Shown: positions 34,065 through 42,628 of the stretch, piece by piece
Numbering within the stretch: position 1 is the first letter of the stretch
How the letters are laid out: the number at the start of each line of letters is the position of its first letter
NCBI GenBank assembly: GCA_902577765.1
Contig: CACHAK010000001.1
Span: forward strand, 1 to 64,000
Reading direction: 5' to 3'
Origin: an uncultured Pelagibacteraceae bacterium
Lineage (GTDB): Bacteria > Pseudomonadota > Alphaproteobacteria > Pelagibacterales > AG-422-B15
DNA: 64,000 bases
Notes under the pieces: generated by a model
Seen by the model: the letters and a program-made list of their open reading frames with translations, nothing else
What the model was told of the DNA's origin: nothing
Databases searched by the model: none
Made by a program: the position numbers and the translations under genes

Positions 34065-34909
34065 ATTATTTCACTCACTCCATTTTTAATTACCATTTTA
34101 TCACGTTCTTTTACTTTGCACTGATAATAAACATTATTACCATCTTTCCACATTTCTGTAACTATTGTTTCTCCAGGATATACAGGTGAAGAAAAACGAC
34201 AATCAAATCTTTTAAGTTTCTTTACATCTTTATCGCAGACACTTTCAATAATTGATCTGCATGCGATACCGTATGTGCACATGCCATGTAGAATTGGCCG
34301 TTCAAAACCAGCAGACTTTGCAAAATTTGGATCAGAGTGCAATGGGTTGTAATCACCTGAAAGTCTAAAAATTAATGCTTGATCAGGTTTGGTATTTATT
34401 TCATGGACATAATCTGGTTTACCCTCAGGTCTTACTAATTCTTTTTTTGGAGACTCAGGTCCACCAAAGCCACCATCCCCCCTAGCGAATGTTGTACTAA
34501 CGAGCTTACAGATTTCCGTATTATCTTTTTTAAGATTTACAGTTGTTTCAACCTCAATAACTGCACCCTTACCAGGACCTTTATCATAACAACCTATAAC
34601 TTTTGCGTTGGTTATAAAATCTCCTGAGACAGGTAAAGGATTAGTTACTGACAGTCTCTGTTCACCATGAACAACCATAATGAAATTAATATTTGTCTTC
34701 AGCAATAATGGTGAGTGATATTGAAAATTAGTAGCCATTGACGGCAATGCAATTTGTGAATTTTCATAGACAAACTTTAATTCATCTAAATTCATTGGGT
34801 CATTCCCAAGACCGACGCCTAGACTATAGAGAATTGAATCTTTATCAGTGTAGGAAACTTCAATGTTTTCTGAAGTCATGGACATTATTTCTTCGTAATT
34901 AATAGCCAT
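34061..34909 (-). CDS. (R)-specific 2-enoyl-CoA hydratase (hydratase 2 / MaoC-type)
   Basis: Double-hotdog protein of 282 aa: a non-catalytic N-terminal hotdog, then a catalytic one. The hydratase 2 motif is RLSGDYNPLHSDPNFAKSAG followed by FERPILHGMCTYG, with the catalytic Asp/Asn/His in GDYNPLH. This matches eukaryotic MFE-2 hydratase 2 and bacterial relatives that make (3R)-hydroxyacyl-CoA. FARGDGGFGG in the linker is also typical. First gene of a two-gene operon with an acyl-CoA dehydrogenase; divergent from a dienoyl-CoA isomerase gene. Confidence 0.9.
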   Translation of the reverse strand: MAINYEEIMSMTSENIEVSYTDKDSILYSLGVGLGNDPMNLDELKFVYENSQIALPSMATNFQYHSPLLLKTNINFIMVVHGEQRLSVTNPLPVSGDFITNAKVIGCYDKGPGKGAVIEVETTVNLKKDNTEICKLVSTTFARGDGGFGGPESPKKELVRPEGKPDYVHEINTKPDQALIFRLSGDYNPLHSDPNFAKSAGFERPILHGMCTYGIACRSIIESVCDKDVKKLKRFDCRFSSPVYPGETIVTEMWKDGNNVYYQCKVKERDKMVIKNGVSEII

Positions 34910-34984
34910 TTTTTATGTATTTCTCTAATTTTTAAATGTATATATACTTTATATAGATCACTTATCTAAAGCGAGGAAAAAAAC

Positions 34985-35836
34985 ATGCCAAAACCCTTTG
35001 ATGTTGAAATAAATAATTCAATTGCTCATATCAGGTTCAATAGGCCTGAAAAAAGAAATTCAATGAACGAGGATTTCTGGAGATTATTTCCAAAGGAAGT
35101 TGAAGATCTAGATGATAGTGGTGAGATTAGAGCTTTAATTGTATCTTCCACGGGACCACACTTTTCTGCTGGAATAGACCTTAGCATGTTTAAAGATGAT
35201 GTTGTTGAACACGAAACAAACCAAGAGCTTGGCAGAAGTAGGGGATATTTTATTCAACAGTTAAAGTTTCTGCAACGTGCTGCTTCATGTTTGGAGGATG
35301 CGAGATTTCCAGTTGTTGCCGCTGTCCAAGGAGGATGTATTGGTGGAGGTATCGATTTAATCACTGCCGCTGATATAAGACTTTGTACAAAAGATGCATT
35401 TTTTTTAATTGAAGAAATAAATGTAGGTTTGGCAGCAGATATAGGAACTATACAAAGATTACCAAAAATTATACCTGCTGGTATAGCGCGTGAGTGGACT
35501 ATGATGGGAGAAAAGGTATCTGCTGAAAGAGCAAAAGAAGTAGGCCTTGTGAGCTCTTTGCATGAGAGCCATGAAGAAATGATTGATAGTGCTTTTGAAA
35601 TGGCTGAAAAATTAGCATCAAAAACACCACTTGCGATGTGGGTTACAAAAGAAGTTCTCAATTATTCAAGAGATCACTCTGTTAAAGAGGGCTTGGATAA
35701 TGTGGCACTATGGAATGCAGCTACGCTTCATAAAGAAGATGTAATGACTACAATGATGTCAAAAATGCAAAAGAAAAAGCCAGAGTATAGAAATTTAAGA
35801 GATAAAAATTTCTTGAAACATAAATCAAGTAAATAG
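34985..35836 (+). CDS. Delta(3,5)-delta(2,4)-dienoyl-CoA isomerase-type crotonase (ECH1-like)
   Basis: Crotonase-fold protein of 283 aa. The oxyanion-hole segments are HFSAGIDLSMF and QGGCIGGGIDLITAADIRLC. What identifies ECH1 rather than plain hydratase is the triad of acids: Asp in GGGID, then Glu 20 residues later and Asp 8 further on in EEINVGLAADIGTIQRLPK. These have the same spacing as Asp176, Glu196 and Asp204 of the rat enzyme. It would shift 3,5-dienoyl-CoA to 2,4-dienoyl-CoA, the substrate of DECR. GAGGAAAA lies before the ATG. A possible -10 TATCTA is at 34963-34968 but no clear -35. Confidence 0.87.
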   Translation: MPKPFDVEINNSIAHIRFNRPEKRNSMNEDFWRLFPKEVEDLDDSGEIRALIVSSTGPHFSAGIDLSMFKDDVVEHETNQELGRSRGYFIQQLKFLQRAASCLEDARFPVVAAVQGGCIGGGIDLITAADIRLCTKDAFFLIEEINVGLAADIGTIQRLPKIIPAGIAREWTMMGEKVSAERAKEVGLVSSLHESHEEMIDSAFEMAEKLASKTPLAMWVTKEVLNYSRDHSVKEGLDNVALWNAATLHKEDVMTTMMSKMQKKKPEYRNLRDKNFLKHKSSK

Positions 35837-35859
35837 TATTTTTAACAAATTAAATTTTA

Positions 35860-36729
35860 ATGAGATTTAAAAAAGGCATTATTCTCGCTGCCGGCAAGGG
35901 AACTCGACTTTCGCCTGCAACAAAAGTAACAGTGAAGCCTCTTCTGCCTTTATACGATAAACCTTTACTTTATTACGCGTTATCAAACTTAATAAAGGCC
36001 GGTGTTCGCGAGGTGCTATTTATATCTCAAAAGAAAGATATACCAGAATTTAGAAAACTATTTGGCTCGGGAAAACAGCTTGGCATGAAATTCAGTTACA
36101 CATTTCAAAAAAAACAAGTTGGAATTCCTGATGCAGTTAATATTGCCAAACAATTTATTAATAAAAAACCATTTGTTTTAGCCTTAGCTGATAATTTATT
36201 TGTTGGTAAGAGCTTCACATCTACTTTAAAAAAAGTTCAGTCGCTCAAGGATGGAGCTGCTGTTTTAGCTGTAAAAACAAAATATCCACACAAATCAGCA
36301 GTTATTGAATACGATAGAGAAAAAAATATAAAATCAATTATTGAGAAACCAAAAAAACCAAAGAGTAATCTTACAATACCCGGTCTTTATTTTTATGATA
36401 AGGACTCCATATCAATTGTTAAGGATTTAAAGCCCTCCAAAAGAAAAGAATTAGAAATAGTTGATGTTCATCAATCTTATTTAAGAAAGAAGCTTTTAAA
36501 AGTTTTTACATTAAAAAAAGATGTTAAGTGGTTTGACACTGGTGATGCTGAAGAAATGCTTGAAGCTTCAAACTATATTAACAAATATCAAATAAAAGAA
36601 AAAAAGCTATTTGGATCTATCGAAATGGACTCATATCTAAATGGATGGATTACAAAGAAACAACTTAGAATTCTTATCAATCAAATGCCCGACTCAAAGT
36701 ATAAAGAAAAATTAAGTTCACTTGCTTAA
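35860..36729 (+). CDS. Nucleotidyltransferase, RmlA (glucose-1-phosphate thymidylyltransferase)-like
   Basis: Sugar-nucleotide pyrophosphorylase of 289 aa. The nucleotide loop is GIILAAGKGTRLSPATK, followed by KPLLPLYDKPLLYYALSNL, ALADNLFVG (for the metal Asp), IIEKPKKPKSN and VKWFDTGDAEEMLEASNYI. The pattern is closest to RmlA/RfbA, including a short C-terminal helical tail. No rmlB, C or D or other polysaccharide gene is near; it lies among acyl-CoA genes and is coupled to a ProXp-like gene by TAATG. The true substrate could be another NTP/sugar phosphate. Confidence 0.82.
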   Translation: MRFKKGIILAAGKGTRLSPATKVTVKPLLPLYDKPLLYYALSNLIKAGVREVLFISQKKDIPEFRKLFGSGKQLGMKFSYTFQKKQVGIPDAVNIAKQFINKKPFVLALADNLFVGKSFTSTLKKVQSLKDGAAVLAVKTKYPHKSAVIEYDREKNIKSIIEKPKKPKSNLTIPGLYFYDKDSISIVKDLKPSKRKELEIVDVHQSYLRKKLLKVFTLKKDVKWFDTGDAEEMLEASNYINKYQIKEKKLFGSIEMDSYLNGWITKKQLRILINQMPDSKYKEKLSSLA

Positions 36730-37229
36730 TGTTCGATAAAAACTCATTAATAAATTTGTTAGAGTCAAATTCAATTAATTACAAAATTACTAAACATAAA
36801 CCACTGTTTACAGTCGAAGATTCTAAAAATCTTCGAGGTTCAATTGATGGCGCCCATTCAAAGAATCTTTTTTTGAAAGATAAAAAAAATAATTTTTTTC
36901 TAGTAAGTTTTATTGAGGATATAATTGCTGATTTAAAAAAAGCATCAGTACCTTTAAACTCCAAAAAATTGTCTTTTGCAAATGAAGATTATTTAATGAA
37001 TATTCTAGGTATCAAACCCGGATCAGTATCTCCATTTGGATTATTGAACGACAGAGAAAAAAAAGTTAAATTTTTCTTTGATCAAGAGTTTATGCAGTAT
37101 GAAATTGTGAATTTTCATCCTTTAATCAATACGTCAACAGTGTCGATAGCTCCGAATGACCTAATAAATCTGATTGAACAGCATCATTCAAAAGTTGAAT
37201 TTATTAATATGAGAGATTTTCAAAAATGA
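36729..37229 (+). CDS. Prolyl-tRNA deacylase ProXp/YbaK family (PrdX-like)
   Basis: Trans-editing domain protein of 166 aa that in this family hydrolyses mischarged Ala- or Cys-tRNA-Pro. Recognisable are the early ITKHKPLFTVEDSKNLRGSI, AHSKNLFLKDKKNNFFLVSF (the catalytic-lysine region of INS-like editing domains) and the GIKPGSVSPFGLLND segment. FHPLINTSTVSIAPNDL near the end matches PrdX. It is coupled to the RmlA-like gene upstream and overlaps the Nudix gene downstream by 4 bases. Confidence 0.88.
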   Translation: MFDKNSLINLLESNSINYKITKHKPLFTVEDSKNLRGSIDGAHSKNLFLKDKKNNFFLVSFIEDIIADLKKASVPLNSKKLSFANEDYLMNILGIKPGSVSPFGLLNDREKKVKFFFDQEFMQYEIVNFHPLINTSTVSIAPNDLINLIEQHHSKVEFINMRDFQK

Positions 37230-37759
37230 CTCTAAGGAAGGCAAAATTTATTAAAACCAAGAAAAAAATTAAAGCGAATGTTTTTGATTTACATTTTGAT
37301 GAAGTTAAATGGGTAAATGGAAACAAAACTATTAGGGATCTTATTGTACACAATGGTATAACTTGTATTGTTCCAATAATTGATAAGAAATTTATAGTTT
37401 TGCTCAAACAATATCGATACGGATCAGATCAAATTATGCTTGAAGTTCCAGCAGGGACTATTGACCCAGGAGAAAGGCCATTAAGTTGCGCTAAAAGAGA
37501 ATTAATTGAAGAAACCGGTTATCATGGAAAAAATTGGAAAATGATAGGCAAATACTTTTCAACCCCAGCATATAACACTTGCTTAGTGCACTGCTATCTA
37601 ACTCATTGCTATAAGAAGAGTGAGACAAATTTTGACGAAGATGAGGTTCTAGAGACAAAAATATATTCAGTCCAAGAAGTAAAAAGATTACTTAAAACTA
37701 ATCAGATTAATGATATGAAAACTTATATCAGCCTTGATCGATTTATGAATTATTATTGA
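37226..37759 (+). CDS. Nudix hydrolase, ADP-ribose pyrophosphatase-like
   Basis: 177 aa with a full Nudix box GTIDPGERPLSCAKRELIEE-TGY (hyphen marks a break). Upstream are QYRYGSDQIMLEVPAGT segments, typical of the ADPRase/NudF group, where a glutamate just before the box (here LEVPAG) is characteristic. The likely activity is cleavage of ADP-ribose or another ADP-sugar to AMP; its placement after a sugar-nucleotide synthetase may reflect that. It overlaps the convergent PaaI gene by 7 bases at the 3' end. Confidence 0.87.
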   Translation: MTLRKAKFIKTKKKIKANVFDLHFDEVKWVNGNKTIRDLIVHNGITCIVPIIDKKFIVLLKQYRYGSDQIMLEVPAGTIDPGERPLSCAKRELIEETGYHGKNWKMIGKYFSTPAYNTCLVHCYLTHCYKKSETNFDEDEVLETKIYSVQEVKRLLKTNQINDMKTYISLDRFMNYY

Positions 37760-38190
37760 TTTAATATTTTCCAAATACCTGAGGCAGATAAAATAATTTT
37801 ATCTTGTGAGATCAAATTACCCTCAATAAAGACGAGTGATTTCGTAGTTCTTGTAACCTTAGCATCACATTCAACAATATCATCCTGAAGACCTGGACTT
37901 ACAAAGTTACAATTCAGTGAAATAGTACTGCAAGGTTTTTTTCCACACGCAGCAAATACCATAGATCCTAAGAAAATATCTGCTAATGACATAGAGTAGC
38001 CACCATGCGCAATACCATGAGCGTTGAGATGCTTATCCAAAATTTTAGTAATGAATTTATATTGGTTATTCTCTTCTTTTTTAAAATACATTGGTCCAAT
38101 TAAGACATCAAAGCCAGCATGCCATCCAAGTTTTTTGTATCCTTCTGGTACCCAGCTTGGTGCTGATACTTCTGTCTTTAACATGACCAT
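37753..38190 (-). CDS. PaaI-family acyl-CoA thioesterase
   Basis: Single hotdog protein of 145 aa. The catalytic loop is NAHGIAHGGYSMSLADIFLG (HGG-x6-D pattern of PaaI/4HBT-II). A GGGAGA sequence six bases before the ATG at 38190 supports this start over the second ATG at 38184. It would release free acids from acyl-CoA, fitting the acyl-CoA genes on both sides. The exact substrate is unknown. It is divergent from the thiolase gene. Confidence 0.85.
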   Translation of the reverse strand: MVMLKTEVSAPSWVPEGYKKLGWHAGFDVLIGPMYFKKEENNQYKFITKILDKHLNAHGIAHGGYSMSLADIFLGSMVFAACGKKPCSTISLNCNFVSPGLQDDIVECDAKVTRTTKSLVFIEGNLISQDKIILSASGIWKILNQ

Positions 38191-38379
38191 AGAGAATCTC
38201 CCTAATTCAAAGAATGCGACTTTCTAGACTTCAATTCGGATATGGTCAAGCAGAATAAAGAAAAATATTTGCCAAAATTGAGGGTATTTTTGATGTATTT
38301 TTTAAATAAAATTAAACTTTTTTTTTTATATAAAAAGTCTATCTTACGGTTTTCTAAATATTTATAAGGGCAATATAGT

Positions 38380-39561
38380 ATGAGAGAAGCTGCAATAATT
38401 TCAACTGCAAGAACTGGATTAGCAAAAGCTATGAGAGGTGGATTTAACAAAACTCACGGCATTACAATGGGTGGCCATACTGTTAAACATGCTATTGAAA
38501 GAGCAGGAGTTGAAGCTGGTGAAGTAGAAGATGTAATTTTTGGATGCGGACAACCAGAGGGAGCAACAGGTCATAACATTGGAAGAAATGTTGCAATTGC
38601 GGGAGGATGCCCCGTAACTGTGCCAGGTACTACAATAAATCGTTTTTGTTCATCAGGTTTACAATCAATAGCGGTAGCTGCTCAAAGAATTATTGTTGAT
38701 GGAATTAAAGTAGCTATAGGTGGAGGAGTAGAGTCAATATCAATGACACAGCAAAACATGAACATGAAATACCTTATTGAGCCTGAACTTCAAAAAATTT
38801 GTCCAGCATTATGGATGCCTATGATTAATACTGCTGATGTTGTAGCGGATCGATACAAAGTAAGTAGAGAATACCAAGACGAATATTCACTACAAAGTCA
38901 ACAACGAACAGCTGCAGCTCAAACTGCAGGAAAATTTAAAGACGAGATTGTTCCTTTAACGACAAAAATGGATGTAATGAACAAAGAAACAAAGGAAGTT
39001 ACAGAACAAGAAGTAACAGTTGATAAAGATGAGTGTAATCGACCACAAACTACACTTGAGAGCCTTGCTGGTTTAATGCCAGTCATGGGACCTGATAAAT
39101 ATATTACTGCGGGCAATGCTAGTCAGCTGTCAGATGGAGCATCTTCATGTTTGTTAATGGATCTTAAAGAAGCAGAAAAAAGAAATATTGAACCTATGGG
39201 AATTTTTAGAGGACTTTCTGTTGCAGCTTGTGAGCCCGATGAGATGGGCATAGGACCAGTATTTGCTGTACCAAAACTCCTAGAGCAACACGGCTTAAAG
39301 GTAGATGATATCGATATATGGGAACTGAACGAAGCATTTGCAGTTCAAGTTTTATACTGTAGAGATAAGCTAGGAATTGATAATGAGAAATTAAATGTGA
39401 ACGGAGGATCAATTTCTATTGGCCACCCATATGGTATGACCGGCTCTAGAATGACAGGACATATTTTAATCGAAGGTAAGAGACGAAACGCTAAATACGG
39501 TGTTGTAACAATGTGCGTTGGTGGCGGAATGGGAGCAGCAGGTCTTTTTGAGATTTTATGA
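38380..39561 (+). CDS. Acetyl-CoA acyltransferase (thiolase)
   Basis: Thiolase of 393 aa that splits 3-ketoacyl-CoA or joins two acyl-CoAs. The nucleophile cysteine is in INRFCSSGLQSIAVAAQRI, the catalytic histidine in SIGHPYGMTGSRMTGH and the second cysteine in VTMCVGGGMGAAGLFE. ELNEAFAVQVL carries the conserved NEAF. By sequence feel it resembles degradative acyltransferases more than biosynthetic PhaA, but I am not certain. The 189-base upstream region is very AT-rich with T runs. The gene overlaps the PsiE gene start by 4 bases. Confidence 0.93.
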   Translation: MREAAIISTARTGLAKAMRGGFNKTHGITMGGHTVKHAIERAGVEAGEVEDVIFGCGQPEGATGHNIGRNVAIAGGCPVTVPGTTINRFCSSGLQSIAVAAQRIIVDGIKVAIGGGVESISMTQQNMNMKYLIEPELQKICPALWMPMINTADVVADRYKVSREYQDEYSLQSQQRTAAAQTAGKFKDEIVPLTTKMDVMNKETKEVTEQEVTVDKDECNRPQTTLESLAGLMPVMGPDKYITAGNASQLSDGASSCLLMDLKEAEKRNIEPMGIFRGLSVAACEPDEMGIGPVFAVPKLLEQHGLKVDDIDIWELNEAFAVQVLYCRDKLGIDNEKLNVNGGSISIGHPYGMTGSRMTGHILIEGKRRNAKYGVVTMCVGGGMGAAGLFEIL

Positions 39562-39929
39562 TAGATGCAATTAAATACATTGAAAAAATAGCTCTGGTAA
39601 TAATTATTTTTGCTACAGTTATAGCTATTGGCTATGAAATATATGCAATGTATGAAAAAAATCTCGTTGAACTTGCAGACTTACTTTTGTTATTTATTTA
39701 TCTCGAAGTTATACAAATGATTAGAGAATATTGGACACTAAATAGAATAAGAATAAGTATACCGCTATTTATTGCTATTACTGCTGTTGCACGTTTAATA
39801 ATCTTACAGGGCAAAACTATGGATCCAAGCATGTTGCTTTACGAGGGTGGCGCCATTTTATTGATTGCCATTGCTGTTCTTATATTAAAAGCAAGAAAGC
39901 TTAAAATATTCGCCGATGTTGACGACTAA
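39558..39929 (+). CDS. PsiE-family membrane protein
   Basis: Small inner-membrane protein of 123 aa with four hydrophobic segments (IALVIIIFATVIAIGYEIYA, ADLLLLFIYLEVIQMI, IPLFIAITAVARLIIL, GGAILLIAIAVLILKA). The IYLEVIQMIREYW stretch matches the phosphate-starvation-inducible PsiE family. No Pho box is seen near it, so phosphate control is not supported here. It overlaps thiolase upstream and the DUF4864 gene downstream by 14 bases. Confidence 0.82.
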   Translation: MIDAIKYIEKIALVIIIFATVIAIGYEIYAMYEKNLVELADLLLLFIYLEVIQMIREYWTLNRIRISIPLFIAITAVARLIILQGKTMDPSMLLYEGGAILLIAIAVLILKARKLKIFADVDD

Positions 39930-40350
39930 GATTATCAAAGGACTAGTACTTCCATTTTTAGTTGTCCTTTTTATAAGCACATCTGCATTTTCACTTACTG
40001 ATGAGGACGAACAAGAGATTATTTCTGTTGTAAGTCAGCAGTTGCAAGCATTTCAAAATGATGATTTCGAAAAAGCTTATTCTTTCGCATCGCCAATTAT
40101 TAAGAAAATATTTCCAAGTCCAAAAGCGTTTGGTGAAATGGTTGTAGGTCAGTACCAGGCCGTTTATCGTCCCAAAAGTGTGAACTTTGGCAAGATATCA
40201 CTTAGAGATGGAGTACCTTCCCTAGAAGTATATTTAGTTGATCCTGAAGGTGAATTCGTAACTGCAATTTACTCAATGCAACAACAAGAAGACGGTGAAT
40301 GGCTGATTAATGGTTGTTTTCTTACTAAGGCAGAGAGTAACGAAATTTAG
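39916..40350 (+). CDS. DUF4864 domain protein, exported
   Basis: 144 aa with a signal peptide (IIKGLVLPFLVVLFISTSAF, cut near residue 26) and a small NTF2-like domain starting at DEDEQEIISVVSQQLQAFQN followed by KAYSFASPIIKKIF, as in DUF4864 proteins. The function is unknown; it is predicted to be periplasmic. Its start lies within the end of the PsiE gene in another frame (14-base overlap) and it converges with the GH1 gene with a 4-base overlap. Confidence 0.82.
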   Translation: MLTTKIIKGLVLPFLVVLFISTSAFSLTDEDEQEIISVVSQQLQAFQNDDFEKAYSFASPIIKKIFPSPKAFGEMVVGQYQAVYRPKSVNFGKISLRDGVPSLEVYLVDPEGEFVTAIYSMQQQEDGEWLINGCFLTKAESNEI

Positions 40351-41591
40351 GATTGAGAGTTTCTGATAATTTGCTCGTAAAACTTTAGACTTTCTTTACT
40401 TTTTCTTTCTAAAGTATCTCTATTCACCTCGATTAAACCAAAACGCGGTTTGTAGCCATATATCCATTCAAAGTTGTCCAGAAATGACCAATAGTAATAA
40501 CCTCGAATATCTAAACCGTCATCTAAACAGCTTTGAAGTCCTTTTAATGCTGTAGTGATGTATTTTATTCTTTGATTATCATCATCTGTGCCAATCCCAT
40601 TTTCAGTCACAATCATCGGGCAATTTATTTTTGGAGCAACATACCTCAATACATTTTCTAATGACTCAGGATAATATTCATATCCCATAACAAGCATATT
40701 TTCATCATTGACGTTAGGTTTCATGATGCCCTCAGGACCATAGGTGTGACGTGTATACGTTTGAATACCAATGAAATCGTCGTCCTTAGTTTGATCCAAA
40801 CACACATCCACTGTTTCAGCATGAGCAATGTCGCGTGATTGTTCGCCTCCTTCTGCCGCTTGGTAATCCATAATTGAAAGTGTAATACCAACAGGCTGAT
40901 TTTTTGTAAGTAGACCTTTGATAACTGGAAACGCTTTTACATGCGCCGCCATCATACAGTCACGTATTTTATAGGGATGGCCAAATAGAAAAGGGCCAAA
41001 ATTATCTAGAGTTGACCCGCATGATTTAGCAGCATCTTCAACAAATGGCATGATAGTTTTCATCCCTTGTTCAGGGTAGCTAGGAAATGTGTGTGCAAAA
41101 CATGCAGTTAGATTTGCCTCATTTATTGTACAAACCGTATCTATACGGTCACCCAGCTCTTTTGTTACAAATTCAGCATATTTAACAAATAAATCTGCGT
41201 TTTCCTTTTTTTCCCAACCTCCTTTAGCTGTAAACCAAAGTGGTGAAGTGAAGTGTTGGAATGTGACGCAGGTTTGAAGATTATTTTCATGACAACAATC
41301 CAAAACTTTTTTGTAATGATCAATTGCTTCATTTGAAAATTCTCCTTCGGACTCTTCGATACGAGCCCATTCAATAGATAGTCTATAGGACTGTATTGCG
41401 TGAGATGACATAAGCTTAATATCTTTCTCATATCTATTCAATTGATCACAAGCAATTCCTGACGGTTCAGCAAATGTGGTATTTTTTGTATTTTCAAGCA
41501 GCCAAAAATCTGAGTTTGTATTATTTCCTTCTACTTGATGAGCAGCAGTCGCTGTACCCCATATAAAGTCTTTTGGTAAATTAAGTTTCAT
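40347..41591 (-). CDS. Glycoside hydrolase family 1 (beta-glucosidase/beta-galactosidase)
   Basis: TIM-barrel retaining glycosidase of 414 aa, cytoplasmic (no signal peptide). The start FIWGTATAAHQVEGNNTNSD is the GH1 substrate-binding N-terminus. The nucleophile is Glu330 in MIVTENGIG, and the acid/base is Glu158 in CTINEANL. The family consensus there is NEP, so the proline is replaced by alanine, which is uncommon. GYYYWSFLDNFEWIYGYKPR closes the barrel. It is encoded with galactokinase and a GPH symporter, so a beta-galactoside substrate is likely; beta-glucosides are possible. Confidence 0.92.
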   Translation of the reverse strand: MKLNLPKDFIWGTATAAHQVEGNNTNSDFWLLENTKNTTFAEPSGIACDQLNRYEKDIKLMSSHAIQSYRLSIEWARIEESEGEFSNEAIDHYKKVLDCCHENNLQTCVTFQHFTSPLWFTAKGGWEKKENADLFVKYAEFVTKELGDRIDTVCTINEANLTACFAHTFPSYPEQGMKTIMPFVEDAAKSCGSTLDNFGPFLFGHPYKIRDCMMAAHVKAFPVIKGLLTKNQPVGITLSIMDYQAAEGGEQSRDIAHAETVDVCLDQTKDDDFIGIQTYTRHTYGPEGIMKPNVNDENMLVMGYEYYPESLENVLRYVAPKINCPMIVTENGIGTDDDNQRIKYITTALKGLQSCLDDGLDIRGYYYWSFLDNFEWIYGYKPRFGLIEVNRDTLERKSKESLKFYEQIIRNSQS

Positions 41592-41593
41592 AA

Positions 41594-42625
41594 TTATATA
41601 AATTCAGCATTTGGATACCCATCAAGAATATACTTTTTAAGTTCTTCAACCAGCTCTTTTTTTACTAAAGTTACGATTGCCCCACCAAAACCAGCTCCAG
41701 TAAGTTTAGATCCTAAAGCGCCAAAGGAATTAGATAGATCAACCAACTTATTTAAATTATCAGTTGAAACTCTATAGTGTCGTGATAAAGAAATATGACT
41801 TTCTGTCATTAATTTTCCAAATTCTTCAGCTTTATTATCTTTTAAATATTGAGCTGCTTTTACAACTCTCAAATTTTCCTCAATTACATGTTTACTAACA
41901 TTAAGCTCTTCATCTGAAAGTAATTGAACATCATTTTCATCAATTTTTGTTTTTGCACAGAGGTTTTGAATTTTCATTTTTTTTGCAGCATTGAGACATA
42001 ATTCCTTTTTTTTGTTAAACTCACTATCTGATAAAATCCTTTGAGTGTTACTATCAATTATTAGAAATTGATAATCTTGAAAAATTGGTATCAATTCATA
42101 ATTTTTATTAAAGGTATCAAGAAAAAGAGCTTCATAATGATTTCCTAAGACCGATACAAATTGATCCATAACTCCACCGCCCACACCAACAAAATCATTT
42201 TCAACCTCAAATGCTAAATTAATTAAATCTTCATCTGCTAAATTTTTTTGAAAATAGCAACTTAGCGATTTTAAAGTACTAACGGTGATTGCAGCAGAGG
42301 AAGAGAGACCGACCCCCAATGGAAGGCTGCTTTTGACATAAATTGAGATATTGTTAATCCTAATTGAAAATTTCTTCTCAAAATAAAGACATGACCCAAT
42401 AACGAAATCTGCCCAATTATTTCTTTTTTCGAGTTTCTTAACAATTAAAGAGTCCTTATATTTATCTGAAACTATCGAAATAGACTCACTATTTTTATTT
42501 TCAACGATCTCACAGATAATTGATTTCTTAATTTGTAACGGTAAAACATGTCCACCATTGTAGTCTAAATGCTCCCCAATGAGGTTTACTCTTCCAAAGC
42601 CCTCACCAATCGAGACTGTGTTCAT
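41594..42625 (-). CDS. galK: Galactokinase
   Basis: GHMP-family kinase of 343 aa that phosphorylates galactose at C1. The signature is GEGFGRVNLIGEHLDYNGG (consensus GRxNLIGEHTDYNGG, with L for T). The phosphate loop is LPLGVGLSSSAAIT and the third motif is LTGAGFGGAIVTLV. No galT or galE is in the window, so the next step must be encoded elsewhere. It sits 2 bases from GH1 and 3 bases from the symporter, giving a hydrolysis-then-phosphorylation unit. Confidence 0.92.
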   Translation of the reverse strand: MNTVSIGEGFGRVNLIGEHLDYNGGHVLPLQIKKSIICEIVENKNSESISIVSDKYKDSLIVKKLEKRNNWADFVIGSCLYFEKKFSIRINNISIYVKSSLPLGVGLSSSAAITVSTLKSLSCYFQKNLADEDLINLAFEVENDFVGVGGGVMDQFVSVLGNHYEALFLDTFNKNYELIPIFQDYQFLIIDSNTQRILSDSEFNKKKELCLNAAKKMKIQNLCAKTKIDENDVQLLSDEELNVSKHVIEENLRVVKAAQYLKDNKAEEFGKLMTESHISLSRHYRVSTDNLNKLVDLSNSFGALGSKLTGAGFGGAIVTLVKKELVEELKKYILDGYPNAEFI

Positions 42626-42628
42626 AAC

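Noticed and set aside
33451-34189. Two plus-strand ORFs opposite the 32877-34064 acyl-CoA dehydrogenase and hydratase 2
   Set aside because: Histidine- and leucine-rich antisense translations without motifs; the minus-strand genes are firm.
38191-38379. Promoter or regulatory RNA upstream of the thiolase gene
   Set aside because: Very AT-rich with several T runs, but no -35/-10 pair or stable paired structure stands out.
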